From Ryuthela nishihirai (taxonomy: Eukaryota; Arthropoda; Arachnida; Araneae; Heptathelidae), in assembly GCA_038380435.1 (NCBI GenBank), contig JAWZYU010000009.1, positions 66,369,901 through 66,433,900 of the forward strand: DNA of 64,000 nt, read 5' to 3'. The position numbers and the translations under genes were made by a program. The notes beneath the pieces were generated by a model, which saw only the letters and a list, made by a program, of their open reading frames with translations, did not search any database and was not told the origin of the DNA. Positions 10,708 through 21,634 of this stretch are shown piece by piece (position 1 is the stretch's first letter; each line of letters starts with the position of its first letter).

Positions 10708-11440
10708 CGAGCAAAGCGACGTCGGAAGTAGAAGCGGAGTTTTACCGATACATGTCATATCTACGTTAATTTGTATTGCGGATTTCTCAGAAATCGTAGC
10801 CAATTTTGCATTTTCATTGTCGTATTCGTGTGCAGCACCTTGAAATGTTTAAGAAATGGCTACTTTTATCTCAGAGGCATGACTTTTATGAAAATTTGTT
10901 GCCCAGTGGAATTAGCTAAAATGTTTCATCTTATTAGGATGGACATAGGCGAGAAATGTTTTTCAGGGGTGGGTAAAATTTTATGAATGTTGCATAGAAT
11001 TATTAACAGCGTCATCATTTTTTGTAACTTTACAATTTCGGAATATTACTTGGGAATATTAATGCTAATCATAACAATAAACTGAATGGAACGGTACGAA
11101 ATTGATATTGGTATTGGCACCTATGAGCATTTTTATTTATATACAAAGCAAAAACGTTTTAAATTGAAGAAAAAGCGAATTGAGCTAAAAAGTGCAAAAA
11201 ATACTTTGAGTGTTAGAATATTTACTATGCAACTTTCTAGAAACAAACAGTAAAAAAATAATAATCATACGTACATTCATACTCAACCATTTTAGGGTAG
11301 AAAATAAAGAGAAACTTTGGGAAATTTTCGGAAACAAGAAAATGCAAAAAATAAATTTTCAAATTACATTTTGTTAACGAAAAAATGATGTTAATTTTTG
11401 GGCACCTATTATAATTCAACATAAATTAATATTCTCTATC
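10708..11440. other. No gene recognised
   Basis: This AT-rich spacer lies between the decayed gene and the LINE. No terminal repeat was found that could define the 3' end of a transposon carrying the decayed gene. Confidence 0.4.
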
Positions 11441-12091
11441 TACAGTGGTCTGTGATGGTAGCTACACATAAACTGGAAGGAGAGCTGTGTACCAATCCCT
11501 AGTGATGATGCACAGAACCGGCCAGATCTAGCACCTAATGTCCGACACCGCCTTCTCGTGGTGCAGGCCGTTAGTACCTTTCAAAAGAGGTATTCTCTTT
11601 TGGAAGGGAACGGAAGGGGAGGGCTGCCAGTTCAGTATGGCCTACTGATCTGGTCATCTATGGCCACTTTTTTCTTTTTTTTCAACCCTGCTGAGGAGTG
11701 GTCAACTGCACAGGATCCTGGTGCTGACCATTTATACCTACTAGACTGGACTTGTTTATGGATTTGAGCTTGATTATGGATCCTGGACTTGCTGCACTGG
11801 TGGACCTCTGTTGAGGGAGAATCTGTTGCTGAGTTTTCTGTTTGCTTCTGGGTTGCCAGCCCTAAGTGAACAGAGGCATGGGATACCTTATATCAGCTGG
11901 TGGATAATCCTAATCAGAGGCCATCGCAGGTACCTGAACCTTACTTAGCTAGTTGGGCATCGTCAAGCCTAAATCTTTGGCTTGATGGCTTGGCTGACAA
12001 AGCTGAGGAAGCAGTTAGATAGCACAACAGCAGAGAGCTGTACCAGATAATTAATGTTTTACGTGGTAGAAAACGGACAGGCATTCAAGAA

Positions 12092-12649
12092 TTGAAGGAT
12101 AAACAAGGTAAGGTTATAGAAGGGGAGGATTCTGTCATGGCTAGGTGGGCTGAGCATTTCAGAGATTTTCTAAACAATGTGGTTAGTTTTATTCCCATTG
12201 TTTGTAATGATGATAGATGCATTGGTGGCTTTAATGTTGGCCCTACAACAGAATCTGAAGTTATTTTGGCTGTTTCTAAACTTAAACTTCATAAATCCCC
12301 AGGGGTAGATGAAATTAGTACAGAAATGCTTATAGCTGGGAATATATCGGTTACCACTTGGATGACTGAAATTTGGAATATCTTTTACGATAAAGGCATG
12401 GTTTCTAAGGATTTTACCAGAGCTATTGTTATCCCTATTTTCAAAAAAGGTGATCGCAGTTCTTGTGATAACTATAGGGGTATCCTCCTACTCTCTGTTC
12501 CAGGTAAGGTTCTTTCCATGATTGTGCTTAATAGAATTAAGAATCTGGTTGACAGTCAATTGCGTGATGAACAATGTGGATTCAGAAGTGGTAGGGGATG
12601 TGTGGATCAGATATTTTCACTTAGGCAGATTCTTGAGAAATGTTTAGAG
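12092..12649 (+). pseudogene. LINE reverse transcriptase, N-terminal half
   Basis: The frame reads DSVMARWAEHFRDFLNN, then KLHKSPGVDEISTEMLIAGN, IVIPIFKKGDRSSCDNYRGI and LRDEQCGFRSGRGCVDQIFS. These are the fingers and early palm motifs of non-LTR reverse transcriptases, which copy LINE RNA at a nicked target. The frame ends at KCLE, exactly where the hAT transposon entered. It continues across the insertion at 15868 with FQKPLFSSFVDFKKAFDS. Confidence 0.9.
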
Positions 12650-12937
12650 CAGTGATTCCCAACCTTTTCTGGACCATTGCCCCGAAAACAAAAATTTCAA
12701 TGCCCCCCTCCTAGTCCATAATAGTTAATTTTATATGAAATATTAAAATATTGTTGCATATTATCTGTACCTAATTTATCTGTTTATTTATCTATTAAAA
12801 ATCATAAAGCAGAAATTGATAAAACGACAACCAAATGTACAATAAAATTGTTTATTAAAATTTTAAAAATAAACACAGAATCAATAAGAAATAAAAAATA
12901 ATGAGATAAACACAAAATTAATAATAAATAAAAAAAA

Positions 12938-14714
12938 TTAATGAGATGGTTGAGGCTGGTGGAGTGTTAACAATTTGTTAATGTCGGGTTCCAATTTCGT
13001 TAACATCAATCGCAGATCGCCACGTTCAGTGATGTGTAGTCTGTTCCTCTTCTTTGACAGTAAATTAGCTACTGCACTGAATCCACGCTCAGCCATATAG
13101 GACGAAGGAAATGCGATTAAAAACTTCTCTACTATTGCCCACAATCCAGGGTAGAGAACTGGTATTGATTTTTGAAGCCAGAACTCTTGGTATCTATGTT
13201 TGAATTGTACTTTGAGTGCTTCGTTAGTCGTGAGTTCTAAGAGTTCCTCTTCCAAATTTGATGATTCTTCAGTATCTGTGTTTGCGAAAGGATCTAAAAC
13301 CCAACTCGGTATATTCATGTTTAAAATATCTTGGAAACGCTCCGTAAAATCAACATGAAGAACTTCCAAGTGTTGGCAGTAAGTAAGTAAATCTTCCGGT
13401 TTTGCAGAGACTGCTGATAATGTGGGAAAGTGGTTGTATTCACCTCTACCTAGATTTCGTTTGAATAGAAGAAGTTTTCCCGCAAAAGGAGCTATGACGT
13501 TTTTTGTTTTAATTAAATTCAACTCATCACCTTGCAATTGTAAATTAACTTGATTAAATATTTTAAACAGGTCTGTCAAATAAGCGATGTCATTTTTTGA
13601 CGTAATCAGGTTTTCGCGCAATTTTTCGTCTCTGTCTTCAAGAAAGTCCAGTACTGAGTCAAATAGATTGAAAAAACGATTCAGACAAACACCTTTAGAG
13701 AGCCAACGTACTTCTGTGTGCAGCAGCAAGCGATTGTAATCTTCATCATTTTCATTACAAAGCTTACCAAATAATCGGTCATTCAATGAATTGCTTCTAA
13801 TCTTATTGATTGCTTTAATAACGTAATGGAGCGACGTATGCAGACGTTCATTCAAATTTTTTGCAACCAAATGCTGACGATGAATAATACAATGTACAGC
13901 GAGTACATTTGGTACTGCTTGTTTCAAATGCGCTATGAAACCCTTATGACGCCCTGTCATTGCTGGAGCACCATCAGTAGCAGCAGACAAAATATTGCAA
14001 ATAGGAATTTCTTTCTCTTGAAAAAAGTTTTGCATGGTATTAAATATATATTCTCCCTTTGTATCAGATTCCAAATTTTTAGCAAATAATAACTCTTCAT
14101 GAATTTTTTCTTCTTTTATAAATTGTACGTATGATAAGAGTGGAGCTTCGTTATTTGGTAGAGTTGATTCATCGAGTTGAATGGAAAATTTGCAAGTCTT
14201 TAAGTAATCACATAATGATATTTCAACGTCTTTTGCCATTTCATCTATTCTTCTTTGCACTAAATTATTACTGAGAGGAATTTTTTTGATGATATCTGAC
14301 GGTGTCTTATGATGAAGAACAGTTTTTAATATCTCTTTGACTGCCGGCAAAATTAATTCCTCGCCAATTGTGTGTGGTTTTCCTGCTTTTGCGATTAACA
14401 ATGAAACTTTATATGAGGCTCGTAGTCCATCATCATCTTGTTTAGAAAACGACGCAAAAAGGTTTGACATAGTTGGCTGTTTTAAATATTGCTTTTCCAG
14501 TTCTTGAAAATAGGATAAATCTTTGTTCTTCTTATCAGCATGCATTTTATTTAAATACTCTTGTAGCCTAGAAGGTTTCATAGCTTCATTTGAAAAACCT
14601 TTCGACAAATTAAACACATAGGTAATGATTGCTTTGTAGTAGAGTACGTAAATCGATATTTCAAATACTCAATACTGTACTGCCGCATTTCTTTTTAGAT
14701 GTAGATTCAGACAT
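12938..14714 (-). pseudogene. hAT transposase (BED finger, SCAND3/ZBED5-like), two frameshifts near start
   Basis: A 559-codon open frame (14617-12938) covers most of a hAT transposase. It contains FSNEAMKPSRLQEYLNKMHA (end of the BED zinc finger), SIQLDESTLPNN and ATDGAPAMTGRHKGF in the RNase H-like core, VLAVHCIIHRQHLVAKNL, TEVRWLSKGVCLNRFF, and a C-terminal FPSSYMAERGFSAVANLLSK in the hAT dimerisation region. It resembles the SCAND3, ZBED5 and FAM200 group. The natural start is probably ATG at 14714 (MSESTSKKK). From there to 14617 two single-base losses, one after that start and one in a T run after CLICRKVF, shift the frame through the BED finger. A protein starting at 14617 would lack the finger's Cys pair. 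Confidence 0.9.
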
Positions 14715-15199
14715 TTTCAAATACAAATTAACTTCTCAACAGATTAATAGATAGTTATAAAAATAATGTTTATAATGACTTCTAACACTTATCACAGACG
14801 ACTATTTATCACGACGAAGCACATAAAAATAATAAAACATTCCTAGAGCTATCGCTTTTATAGATTTGATTTTGTGCACGCATTAACTTGTATGTTTGCG
14901 ATGCCGGCGCACTTGCTCCGTAAACAAGTCATTTCAAGCTCCCATATTCTTGTCGAAACATGTTAAATTGCATGAACCGCGTGTTTGCCTACCAACTTGC
15001 AAGGACTTGTCACCGTCAATCTATTCTAAACTAAAACAAATTAGGTATAGGTATACCTAATGCTAATTTAAAAATGCTTATTAACGCGATAACAATAAGA
15101 TAATTTACATAGCTAGATAAAATATTTATTCATGAAAACAGGTATTTTCAAAGTATTTTTTTATATTAAAAATAATTATAAAAAATATTAAATATAATA

Positions 15200-15692
15200 A
15201 ATTTATTATTACATCAAGGTTGATTTGCCTATCAGGACGGACACACATATCCAACATAATAAGCCTGATATAGTAGTGCATGCTAAGGTATTGGATGAGA
15301 TTACAATTATTGAAGTAGGAATAACATCTCAGGATAACCTGCAGACAGTAGAGGTTGAAAAGAAGAGGAAGTATGATCTGCTGGCTAATGAGTTGAGCCT
15401 AATTCACAAGTGTAATGTTAATATTATACCTTATGTTCTGACGTGGGATGGTATTGTAACTACGTACCATAAAGCATACTCAAAGCGACTTGGAGTGGGA
15501 AAACGTATTGAAACTTATATCCAATCTGTGATCTTGAACAGAACTTTTGAGAGCATCTCAGTCGACTTCAGACGTACCAGTACGCTAGTAGGCGGTAGCA
15601 GGGAACTTATTGTCCAAGCTGCAGTTGAAAAGCTGTACATGACGGATGAGGTAGTGGATGACCAGAATCACCAGGAAGACACCACAGAATAG
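15200..15692 (+). pseudogene. R2-like restriction-type endonuclease fragment inside the hAT
   Basis: An open frame of about 155 codons reads IRTDTHIQHNKPDIVVHAKV, then EITIIEVGITSQDNLQTVEV, EKKRKYDLLANELSLIHK and NIIPYVLTWDGIVTTYHKAY. The PD, then E-V-G order is the PD-(D/E)XK-type nuclease found at the C-terminus of R2-like retrotransposon polyproteins. No reverse transcriptase or finger domain precedes it. It is a detached fragment lying between the hAT transposase and the hAT right end. The frame is uninterrupted. It could be a captured passenger or a decayed nested insertion. Confidence 0.7.
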
Positions 15693-15867
15693 AAGAGATA
15701 AAAAGGTTGTTACAGAAAATTCCATTAAATTTATTTATTTATTTGACCGCCCCTTTTGACTACCTCAACGCCCCCCACTTGCCTCTGGATCCGCTACCGC
15801 CCCCATGGAAGGCTCCAGCGCCCACTGGGGGGCGGTATCGCCCCCGTTGGGAATCTATGGTTTAGAG

Positions 15868-16889
15868 TTTCAGAAACCTTTGTTTTCTAGCTTTGTTGAT
15901 TTCAAAAAGGCTTTCGACTCTGTTGGTCGTCATAATTTGTGGTTGATTGTGAGATCTTATGGTATACTAGACAAGTTAGTTAACATAATGAAAGCTCTCT
16001 ATAATAACACTGAGTCATGTGTGACAGTTGGCAAGTCTTGTAGCAATTGGTTTAGCATTACTTCTGGTGTTCCACAAGGGTGCATTTTTGTCTCCTTTTC
16101 TCTTTAACTTGGTTATTGATTATGTCATGCGAAATTCACTTCAAGGGAAAGATTTTGGCCTTAAACGGGCTGGAGATACTAAAATTTGTGATTTAGCCCT
16201 TTTGGCAGATGATGGTGATGAGATGAACTCTTTCATTCGAGCTGTTGATGAGACTGGTAGTAGAGTAGGTTTGGTTATAAACAGAGAGAAAACTAAAGTG
16301 ATGAAAATTAGTCAGGTAGGCTGTGATTCAGTTTATCTGAGTGGTTGCAGTCTTGAGCAGGTTTCACAGTTCAATTATCTTGGGAGCTATGTAACAGATA
16401 CTGGTGATGTGCGGCATGAGATTAACAGACGAATAGGGATTGCTGCTGGGACTTTTAAAAATTTATGGAGATTGTGGAGAAATAGGCGTATACACCTAAA
16501 TACTAAAATTAGACTGTATAATAGTTTGGTTCTTTCCAGGGTTCTAGATGCTTACGTAGTATCTTGGGTATTAGGTGGTTCAACTTTGTAACTAATGATG
16601 AGGTTAGGGAAATGAGTCTGCAACCTCCTTTAAGCAGCATATTGTGCAGAGAGAGACTCCGCTGGTTTTTCGCCATGTTGCCTGTATGGATAATTATAGA
16701 TTGGCGAAGAAGGTTATGAACAGTGTACCAAGAGGCCTCAGAAAGAGGGGGAGACCTAGGATGCGGTGGGCAGATAATGTTAAACAGGACCTTTTTAGAA
16801 TTGGTGTGCAGTGGCCGGATGCAGCAGATGTAGCTCAGGACAGATATGCTTGGAGAATTAAACTGCATGGTCTGGTTGGACCTCCGTAG
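15868..16889 (+). pseudogene. LINE reverse transcriptase, C-terminal half
   Basis: SFVDFKKAFDSVGRHNLW and SITSGVPQGC are palm motifs. After PQGC one extra T near 16085 shifts the frame relative to copy 2. The next block, FNLVIDYVMRNSLQGKDFGL, leads to TKICDLALLADDG where copy 2 has SELDYADDLALLADDG. About 15 bp are missing, including YADD, the catalytic box. A further deletion of about 60 bp near 16550 removes the YDNETWTLCKQD segment. The C-terminal RKRGRPRMRWADNVKQDL and GVQWPDAADVAQDRYAWR is the standard tail of this LINE group. Confidence 0.9.
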
Positions 16890-16915
16890 CCCATGGCTGC
16901 TTGAGGATGATGATG

Positions 16916-17158
16916 ATACACAGTATTTTTCCAGGAAAGAGATCAACTGGTCCTCTTGCCATCGCCGATGCTCATTAGTCGAATTCTTCTTTGAGTGATG
17001 GCTGAAGCTTACTCTTAAGAAAATGAATCGCGTAACATTGAGTTAGGTTCAGTTTTCTGGGAGGTGATCCGCAAGTCTAAATTGCAATACAGCGTAAAGC
17101 TTCCTCAACAAAGAAGAGGCATAACTGTTATATTGATGAGTAAAAAAAAGAAACTTAC
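16916..17158. other. Beat intron sequence, 3' of the LINE
   Basis: No feature is recognised here. This is the start, in the minus-strand gene direction, of the intron downstream of the second Beat exon. Confidence 0.5.
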
Positions 17159-17294
17159 CTTGCACCCCCATCGGTTTTTCGGCAGATACTGTTTGGAAGG
17201 ATGGAGCGTCTGCAGACACCTCGCATTTATATATCCCTGCCGTCAAGTAGTCGATGTCTCGGATGTAGACGGATCCATTACTAGACCTGTTCAG
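17159..17294 (-). CDS. beat-like: Beaten path family protein, exon for end of Ig domain 1
   Basis: On the minus strand a pyrimidine tract ending TCTCTTAG precedes 17294, and GTAAGT follows 17159. The 136-bp exon encodes LNRSSNGSVYIRDIDYLTAG, then IYKCEVSADAPSFQTVSAEK and PMGVQ. Y-K-C-E-V-S-A-x-A-P-S-F-Q-T-V is the F-G strand signature of the first Ig domain in Beat proteins, which bind Sidestep proteins at the surface of neurons during axon guidance. It starts in phase 0 and ends in phase 1. It joins in frame to the exon at 25143-25348, giving the partner Cys of the Ig disulphide. Which Beat paralogue this is cannot be told. Confidence 0.88.
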
Positions 17295-18146
17295 CTAAGA
17301 GAAAAAGGAAAAACCATCAGAGTTATAACAGAAAGGAAAAAAGAAACATCTTTTACACTTTATCTAATTCACTTTCATTTTTTTTCCTTATAATCTTCCG
17401 TTTGGAATGAAGTAACATAGCGATAAAATTAACTGTATATTTATTTAAAAAGGAATTCCCTACACAAAGGACGGAGATAACCTAGTTCTGGCTTTTCATA
17501 CAAATGCTTTCACATGACCGTAGTAATCAGGTATGCTAACCAATAGACCAGGTAGGATCTAGTCTTAACGTTTCGGAAGTGACTAAATTTACGCGTTTGT
17601 TTTTTGCCTGTACTATGGTATGGTTACATTAATATTAGATTATGCAAAATGCTTGTAATACAGACTATATTTTTGAACTGAATACCAAATTGCAATGAAT
17701 TATATTATAGGTGATTTTTCTATGCTTGACTCGAGCAGACGAGGCAGTTGCATACTACGACAAATTGTAGTGGGCAGAATATTATTGATAGTGGGTATGC
17801 ATTGATGCTAAGTATAAATCTATTAAAAATAAAATATAGTACTTTATACAATTTTGTAATAATTTTGTTGATTTCTTTTTCCATTTGATAGGCTATTTTT
17901 AGAATTTATAACATGTAGAAATTGATATTTAATCGTACGATTTAGTATTTGTGCAGTAATGCTCGAAATTGTTTTTTATGCCCAAAACAACAACAAAAGG
18001 AATAAATATAAAAAAAAAAATGCAGTTCTTTCGGACTTACAGCTTATAGAATTTGGTTGCGAAGTTTCTTACGAGTAATAACTTCAACATTAACAATTAA
18101 ATCCCTGAATATGTATGTTTGAAAAGGGCAGAATTCACTTTTTTTA

Positions 18147-18534
18147 GGGAGAGGGTTGTTAGAGTAGGCATCGCATCCCAAAGGCCCGTAAACTAGTAGT
18201 CGACAAGTCGGCATTCCTCAGGTTCGAGTGCCAACTGTGCTAGCGTTGAGGTTTATCCCTGTTAATCCTTACACTGCTCTTAGAAAAGCAACACCAATAG
18301 GCGTGGAAAGGCCTTGTTCCGTCCAATTGGAAATTAAACGGGGCCCAGTGTGCACGAGAGCCATACCCTGTGCACGCTAAAGAACACGCTGTATGGCTTT
18401 AACGGGAGGATAACTGTTGTCTTCTGAAAGCTATCCGATGGACCCCTTCCCCCAACCTTCTCTGAGCCCTTGGAGTCCCAGTGACCTGGCCATTTAGCCT
18501 GCTGTGTGCAAAAAATACCGCTTGTAGGTAAAAA
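18147..18534 (+). mobile_element. SINE family A, copy 1 (diverged)
   Basis: The tRNA-like head at the left has a B box (CAGGTTCGAGTGCC). The body matches the family: TAGCGTTGAGGTTTATC, GTGCACGCTAAAGAACACGC, CCCCTTCCCCCAACCTTCTC and GTGACCTGGCCATTTAGCC. The end is near TGTAGGTAAAA. This copy is in the direct orientation. Confidence 0.8.
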
Positions 18535-18786
18535 GAGTCAACAAGGACCATCTTTATTGAATAGGTGGAAAGCTAGCGCTACCATTGAAGGGGCTGAAAA
18601 TTGGAGTTGTATGCTTTGGATATTGTTTGGTCTTTAAGCAGCAAAGGCCAAAATATAAGGATTATTAAATCAAAATAACTGACTCATGTCTGAAGTTTTA
18701 AAGAAGAAGAATTTAAATAATCAACATTTATGTTTTATGAAACACGAACAAACTGAAAATACTGAGCAACTAAAATAACGCTTGGT

Positions 18787-19622
18787 TCACATATTTTCTT
18801 TTCATTTTTAGGGTTTTTTTTCAAACAATTTCTTGAAAGATGTGTACACTATGCACAAGTTTAATAACCCTGAATAGGATTCTGCCGGGGGGAGGGGATA
18901 CACCTCACCCTACTAGAAGTACTACCTACTAGAAAAGAAATTGTATCACATATTAAATAATGTTTGACAATAGTATAGCGCAGGGGTTCTCAACGTGGGG
19001 TACGCGGTAAAATTTTTTGGGGTACGCCGTGAGAGCTCAAAGGTCGCTAGATCTAGTAACAAAGTCGCTAATTTGGGTTTTTTTATACTATAACTATAAT
19101 TTTATCCATCTATATAAGGGGTACGCCAGTTACATACACATGAAGCATAAAAAGTTGAGAATCACCGGTGTAGCGTGAATAAGAAAACCGTATCTAAGAA
19201 AAAAACCGACTTATTAAACGCCGGCCTAAATAGTGCCTAATGATAACTAACTTAAAAAACATGAATACAATAAACACACTTGACAAAGACTAGCAAAACA
19301 ATAAAAGCACAAACCCGAGGAAACGATCAATAAGTTGCATATAACAACCAAGGAGCTTTCCAGCTCTTTCATGTTATAAAATAAGAATTTAATTTATCAA
19401 AGAAAATAAATGAAGAAAATAAATTTAAAAAATATAAAAGTTTACAGCGTAAAGGGCCGGATCTAGGGTAAGGTGAAGTGTGGGCTAGTAGGGTGAGGTG
19501 TATCCCCCCCCCCCCCCCCCCCGGGAGAATCCTATTCAGGGTTATTAAACTGGTGCATATTGTACATATTTTTCAAGAAATTGTTTGAAAAAAACCTCTA
19601 AATATGAAAAGAAAATTGTTAT
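18787..19622. repeat. Long inverted repeat pair
   Basis: The left arm (about 18787-18925) is the complement of the right arm (about 19478-19622). Shared blocks include TTTCAAACAATTTCTTGAAA, AATAACCCTGAATAGGATTC and GATACACCTCACCCTACTAG. The right arm holds a run of about 17 C. A hAT-type MITE at 18981-19167 lies in the 550-bp interior. It may be a fold-back element or an inverted duplication. Confidence 0.75.
18981..19167. mobile_element. hAT-type MITE
   Basis: The ends are CAGGGGTTCTCAAC and, complemented, CGGTGATTCTCAAC. The 8-bp flanks GTATAGCG and GTGTAGCG differ at one base, fitting a hAT target duplication. GGGGTACGC occurs near both ends. There is no coding capacity. Confidence 0.75.
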
Positions 19623-19863
19623 ACTGCAACGGAAATCTAATCTCTTGGCCCCATTTTTATTTTTTTCTAGCTCGATTGCCTCACTTGCCCCCCCCCCCCT
19701 CTCTTTTGTTTCTTCTTCTCTAGCTCCGAGAATGACTCCATATACCACAGAAGATATTCAATACCAAGCATAATAATAGCCTGTGCTTGAATTGTAGTTG
19801 CATACAAGCAAGAAATTGTAAATTGTAGCATGACATACTATTCGAACATTTACAGTATATGAT

Positions 19864-21281
19864 ATACACTACAGGAAAGAAAAATTGCAACACCTGGAAG
19901 GATTAATGCCATTTTATTGATATGCAGGCAACTGTTAGCATACACTGAGATGTGCGATTGATTGCATTATCAAAAAATATGGAAAATTATTACTTTACCT
20001 ACCCCGTAAAGTGGTATAATTAGTATAATGTTGAACCGCCCCACGCAGCAATACATTCATGAACATGGCGGGGAAGGCTATCCTACAGCTCTATAATGTC
20101 CTCCTGAGGGATAGAACGCTAAATAGCGCGAAGTCGCTATTGCATTTCAGCGGCAGTGGTTAGCGCACTCCTGAGTGTTGTTGGAGCTGTCGGCCCATCA
20201 TGTCCCGCACGTGTTCAATAGAGCGTGCTGGCCATGGTAGTACTGAATGTTTTGCTCGTGTAGATACTGCAGACTAATGCAGGCTGTTGGGGATAGCGTT
20301 ATCATTCTGGTAAAAGGTTCCCTGCTGCTGAACAAATGGGACAGACACTGGCTGCAAAATGTTAGTAACATATCATTGGGCAGTTAGAGATCTCCTTATG
20401 ATGACCAGTTCTGACCGAGATATCCGACTAATGGCACCCCACACCAAGTGCTGGAGCTGTGATTTCGCACGCACTGGGTGGCGTTCCTTTCCTCTGGATG
20501 ACGGCGAACACGTTATCTACCGTCGTACTGACCAAGGCAAAAACGAGATTCGCGCAAAAACGAGATTCGCACTAAATACCACGGTACTCCACTCTTGTTC
20601 ATTCCAGTTCTGTTCTGAGGCGATACCACAGAAGATGTGCTTGTATGTGGGCAGATGGGAGGGGCAAACGCAGTGACGGACGATATGCTCGCAATGACAA
20701 CTGTAAAAACCTGTTGTTTTCTGTCCGCCTGGTAGGTATTTGACGTGTTACCTGTTGCCAGTCCCTTTGCTGTTGTGTTGCAGTCGCGAATCTGTCACGT
20801 AATGCCATGCATCGGAAATGGCGGTCCTGTCGCTCCGTGGTCATATGTCATCTTCCTGACCTTTATCGTCGTGTGTTGGATCCTTCTTGAACCCACTGGC
20901 GTCATATGTGTACGATGGTGCTGGGATTGCGGCCAACAAGGTTGACCACATCTCTGTACGACAAGCCAGCTTCTCTAAGGCCGATGATTCTTCCACGCTC
21001 AAAGTCTGTTAACTGTTGGAACGGCTGTCGACGTCTACATAAGGGCATCTTTAATGTTTTAGAACAATTTCTACAATGTTTTTTCAACCAGGGAACTTCG
21101 GTTGCCATTATCTGTGCTTGACTGCTCCGCACGTGTGACGTCAGCTAGCGCCTGTCCTATCGTTTTGATCGTCCTGCAAACCTAATCATTTCCATGCATT
21201 TCCATATATTACCACCTCCCCAAATTTCGTCACATTTGCATAACTCTTGCAAGTGTTGCATTTTTTATTTCCTGTACTGCA
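19864..21281 (-). mobile_element. Tc1-like transposon B
   Basis: The left end TACACTACAGGAAAGAAAAA with TTGCAACACC matches the complement of the right end (GCAAGTGTTGCATTTTTTAT, then TTCCTGTACTG). A decayed transposase fills the interior on the minus strand. The layout and the GCAACAC motif resemble the Tc1 element at the start of the window but the terminal repeats differ, so it is a separate subfamily. Confidence 0.85.
20010..21108 (-). pseudogene. Tc1-like transposase B, degenerate
   Basis: The start ATG is at 21108. FQQLTDFERGRIIGLREAGL then SYRDVVNLVGRNPSTIV is the first HTH. RQDRHFRCMALRDRFATA is the linker typical of Tc1 proteins. WNEQEWSTVVFS follows, but the DESRF motif is destroyed, and a 20-bp microduplication (CGCGCAAAAACGAGATT) lies at 20535-20575. 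ERHPVRAKSQLQHLVWGAIS and LQPVSVPFVQQQ follow. QNDNA near 20300 holds the second catalytic Asp and IEHVRDMMGRQLQ the Glu. Several stops and frame changes make it inactive. Confidence 0.85.
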
Positions 21282-21634
21282 TTTTCATATTTGTCTACGT
21301 TCTGTTTGTCGAATTGTCTAGTCTGTCGAGTGCGGCCCCCTTACTCGTAGATCATCCGACATTTGCGAATGGGAAAGCGAGCACAACGGATTTGACGCTT
21401 CGGAAGTTCTGAGCTCAAAAGCTCCATCTCACATCCGGTTCATAATCGCGTTTAAAATGGTTTTTCCATAAAATGGTAAAAATATGAACCAGACAACAAA
21501 CTTCGTGCAAAAATTACGGTTTCAAACATTTGCTATATTAAAATTCATTAACTGAATTCAACTTCGATAGAATTAGTCTATCAGTCTCCCCTGGCGCTAC
21601 ACCGTTAGTGGATGTCTTAAAACATTGCCTAAAT

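Larger units (their letters stand above)
12650..15859 (-). mobile_element. hAT transposon with perfect 8-bp target duplication
   Basis: The ends are CAGTGATTCCCAAC on the left and, complemented, CATAGATTCCCAAC on the right. The target duplication GTTTAGAG flanks both sides (12642-12649 and 15860-15867). Removing the element rejoins the LINE reading frame. The transposase is on the minus strand at 12938-14714. The right portion carries an R2-like endonuclease fragment on the plus strand. The element looks relatively young because its transposase frame is nearly intact. Confidence 0.95.
11445..16915 (+). mobile_element. APE-type LINE copy 1, internally deleted and split by hAT
   Basis: The 5' end (TGGTCTGTGATGGTAG) aligns with the 5' end of the second copy at 35354 reading left. 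The shared leader includes CCTAATGTCCGAC, GTTAGTACCTTTCAAAA and AAGGGGAGGGCTGCCAG. Near 11945-12000 the sequence jumps from the leader, past the endonuclease region, to just before the reverse transcriptase. The reverse transcriptase is interrupted at 12650-15859 by a hAT element. The 3' end is CTTGAGGATGATGATGATA, a short GAT microsatellite tail with no poly(A). Copy 2 has the same tail, which fits LINE clades such as RTE that end in microsatellites; the clade is an inference. Confidence 0.85.

Noticed and set aside
1..17158. Second Ig-domain exon of Beat on the minus strand
   Set aside because: I looked for a Cys/Trp/Cys pattern with splice sites below 17159 and found only transposon frames. 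The exon probably lies outside the window.
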